Origin: Clostridiales bacterium
GTDB lineage: Bacteria > Bacillota > Clostridia > Peptostreptococcales > Anaerovoracaceae
Length of the DNA stretch: 8,272 nucleotides
NCBI GenBank assembly: GCA_012735285.1
Contig: JAAYHT010000229.1
Span: 1 to 8,272, forward strand
Reading direction: 5' to 3'
Every line of letters starts with the position of its first letter. Within the stretch, counting starts at the first letter, position 1. The notes below the pieces were generated by a model that was given only the letters and a program-made list of their open reading frames with translations, was not told the origin of the DNA and searched no databases. Below are positions 6,815 through 8,272 of the stretch, in pieces. The position numbers were made by a program, and so were the translations under genes.

Positions 6815-7808
6815 AATATACGTTGAAAAAAGAAAAGAGTTCTCTGTTGAAGCTGAGAACCTCGCTAAAGAAGTCCGCACTTTTTTAAATATTAAAAATT
6901 TGAATTCTATTCGAATATTAGATCGTTACGATGTGGAAGGTATTGATGAAGAGCTTTTTAACTATTGCAAAAATACTATTTTCTCCGACCCTAGTTTGGA
7001 CAATGCCTTTGATGAAATTCCTGATGATGCAGACTACAAGTTCGGTGTCGAATACCTACCCGGTCAATATGACCAAAAGGCAGATCTATATTCTCAAGCC
7101 ATACAGGTCATTACTAAAGATAATAAGCCTATCATAAGGACGGCTAGAATCTTTCTTCTTTATGGTTCCCTTAAAGAAGAAGATGTTAATGCTATAAAAA
7201 ACTATATAATCAACCCTATAGAATCTCAAGAGGCTCCATTAGAAACATTTGAAACCCTTAAAAAAAATTATAAACAACCCGAATCAGTAAAATCTATAGA
7301 AGGCTTCTGTGATATGGATAGCGAACAGCTGAAGGAGTTTCTATCCGATTTCGGGCTAGCTATGGATTTAGAAGATTTAATATTTTGTCAAGAATACTTT
7401 ATCAAAGAAGGCAGAAACCCAACCGTAACAGAAATTCGTATGATAGATACCTATTGGTCAGACCACTGCAGACATACCACATTTTTAACAAGAATTGATA
7501 AGGATAAATCTAAGATTGAAGACAAAGATGTTGCTGAATCTTTTGATCGCTACTTGAAATTACGTAAAGAGCTAGGAATACAGGATAGGCCTATCACCCT
7601 TATGGACATGGCAACAATAGGGGCCAAATACCTTGTAAATATAGGTAAACTAAAGGGTCTCGACTTATCAGATGAAGTAAATGCTTGCTCTGTTAATATT
7701 ACTGTAGATATAGATAATGAAGAATATCCATGGCTTTTAATGTTCAAAAATGAAACCCATAATCACCCCACCGAAATAGAACCCTTCGGGGAGCGGCTAC
7801 ATGTTTAG
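6801..7808 (+). CDS. purL: PurL, FGAM synthase, N-terminal part as read (frame broken at 7788-7791)
   Basis: PurL converts FGAR and glutamine to FGAM with ATP (step 4). This open frame gives 335 residues, of which the first 330 belong to PurL. Residues 1 to about 150, starting MPVFRIYVEKRKEF, form the N-terminal PurS-like region of the long single-chain clostridial PurL (about 1,250 residues including a C-terminal glutaminase domain). A linker follows, and then the synthetase domain with EIRMIDTYWSDHCRHTTF (211-228) and FKNETHNHPTEIEPFG (315-330). The frame then goes wrong: the next five residues, ERLHV, and a TAG at 7806-7808 replace the expected GGAATC continuation. Reading on one base back restores PurL (next entry). 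As written the product would lack most of its catalytic domain. The cause could be a base-calling error, a real mutation or recoding. Confidence 0.9.
   Translation: MPVFRIYVEKRKEFSVEAENLAKEVRTFLNIKNLNSIRILDRYDVEGIDEELFNYCKNTIFSDPSLDNAFDEIPDDADYKFGVEYLPGQYDQKADLYSQAIQVITKDNKPIIRTARIFLLYGSLKEEDVNAIKNYIINPIESQEAPLETFETLKKNYKQPESVKSIEGFCDMDSEQLKEFLSDFGLAMDLEDLIFCQEYFIKEGRNPTVTEIRMIDTYWSDHCRHTTFLTRIDKDKSKIEDKDVAESFDRYLKLRKELGIQDRPITLMDMATIGAKYLVNIGKLKGLDLSDEVNACSVNITVDIDNEEYPWLLMFKNETHNHPTEIEPFGERLHV
7788..7791 (+). other. Apparent one-base deletion in a G run (purL frameshift)
   Basis: Four G residues stand where five are needed. With GGGGG the codons read TTC GGG GGA GCG GCT ACA TGT and give the conserved PFGGAATC; with GGGG they read TTC GGG GAG CGG CTA CAT GTT TAG. 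Restoring one G rejoins both halves of purL with no other change. There is no standard -1 slippery heptamer at this place. Confidence 0.85.
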
Positions 7809-8272
7809 GTGGTGCTATTCGTGATCCCCTATCGGGAAGGGCCTATTGCTATCAAGCAATGCGAGTGACAGGAGCAGGAAATCCATTAGCTGGTATAGAC
7901 GAAACCATGCCCGGTAAGCTCCCTCAGAGGAAAATCGTAACAACTGCCGCAGACGGATACAGTTCTTATGGAAATCAAATAGGAGTACCGGCAGGCCTGG
8001 TTGAAGAAATTTATCACCCCGGTTATATCGCTAAGCGTATGGAATTAGGAGCCGTGGTTGCAGCAGCACCAAAGAGCAATGTTGTAAGGGAAAAACCGGC
8101 TCCCGGCGATTTAATAGTTCTCTTAGGAGGTAAGACTGGCAGAGATGGCATAGGTGCAGCTACGGGCTCTTCAAAATCCCACAGTGTAGAATCTTTAGAA
8201 CAAAGCAGTGCCGAAGTCCAAAAGGGAAATCCTATTGAGGAACGCAAGATATTACGATTGTTTAGGGATGAA
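7790..8272 (+). CDS. purL: PurL, FGAM synthase continuation after the frameshift (partial, runs off the window)
   Basis: From the shifted codon at 7790 the frame stays open for 161 codons to the last base of the window and continues PurL without a gap. It shows GAATCLGGAIRDPLSGRA (joined to the preceding Gly, the conserved GGAAT...GGxIRD loop), QAMRVTGAGNP, RKIVTTAADGYSSYGNQIG and GYIAKRMELGAVVAAAP. These are followed by LIVLLGGKTGRDGIGAATGS, the nucleotide-binding type glycine-rich loop, and by SVESLEQSSAEVQKGNPIEE. It has no start of its own, so it is not an independent gene. The fully preserved coding character indicates the lesion is recent or only an error in the sequence. The rest of the synthetase and the expected C-terminal glutaminase domain lie beyond the window. 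Confidence 0.88.

Noticed and set aside
6931..7137. 68-codon + strand open frame inside purL.
   Set aside because: It lies out of frame within conserved purL coding sequence and has no ribosome binding site.
7781..7808. Programmed -1 ribosomal frameshifting in purL.
   Set aside because: The shift would be in the needed direction, but there is no X XXY YYZ slippery heptamer, and recoding is not known to me for this family. It is kept only as a minor alternative to error or mutation.
8023..8247. Antisense 74-codon open frame at the end of the window.
   Set aside because: The + strand here continues PurL with conserved motifs, so the antisense frame is a shadow.

Overview
The window is one stretch of a de novo purine (IMP) biosynthesis operon. 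All genes are on the + strand and packed head to tail, with no stretch over about 50 bases lacking a gene. The DNA is AT-rich (about 60% A+T by eye) with strong AGGAGG-type ribosome binding sites. PurF is of the Bacillus type (cleaved propeptide, four iron-sulfur cysteines). The last two steps use an AICAR transformylase without a cyclohydrolase domain plus a PurO-type IMP cyclohydrolase, and PurL is of the long clostridial type. Together these point to an anaerobic member of the Clostridia (Bacillota). This is inferred from protein character, not from any marker gene.

Layout: possible -10 element (6-16); purE (48-539); purF (563-1981); purM (1965-2999); a purN-purO fusion (2993-4306); stand-alone AICAR transformylase, purH-like (4323-5495); purD (5516-6814); and the first ~490 codons of purL (6801 to the window end), interrupted by an apparent one-base deletion in a G run at 7788-7791. 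Junctions are overlaps of 17 (purF/purM), 7 (purM/purN) and 14 (purD/purL) bases or gaps of 16-23 bases, with no terminator-like element between genes, so one transcript with coupled translation is likely.

Pathway: PurF makes phosphoribosylamine, PurD makes GAR, PurN formylates it, PurL makes FGAM and PurM closes the first ring to AIR. PurE acts in AIR carboxylation, the AICAR transformylase makes FAICAR, and the PurO domain closes the second ring to IMP. Genes for steps 7 and 8 (purC, purB) and purK are not in the window.

Most notable points: (1) GAR transformylase (step 3) and a PurO-type IMP cyclohydrolase (step 10) are fused in one reading frame, and the junction still looks like an old gene boundary; (2) the usual bifunctional PurH is replaced by separate parts; (3) purL has a frameshift in a highly conserved motif, which may be a sequencing error, a mutation or, less likely, recoding. 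I found no mobile element, CRISPR array, RNA gene or wholly unknown system.
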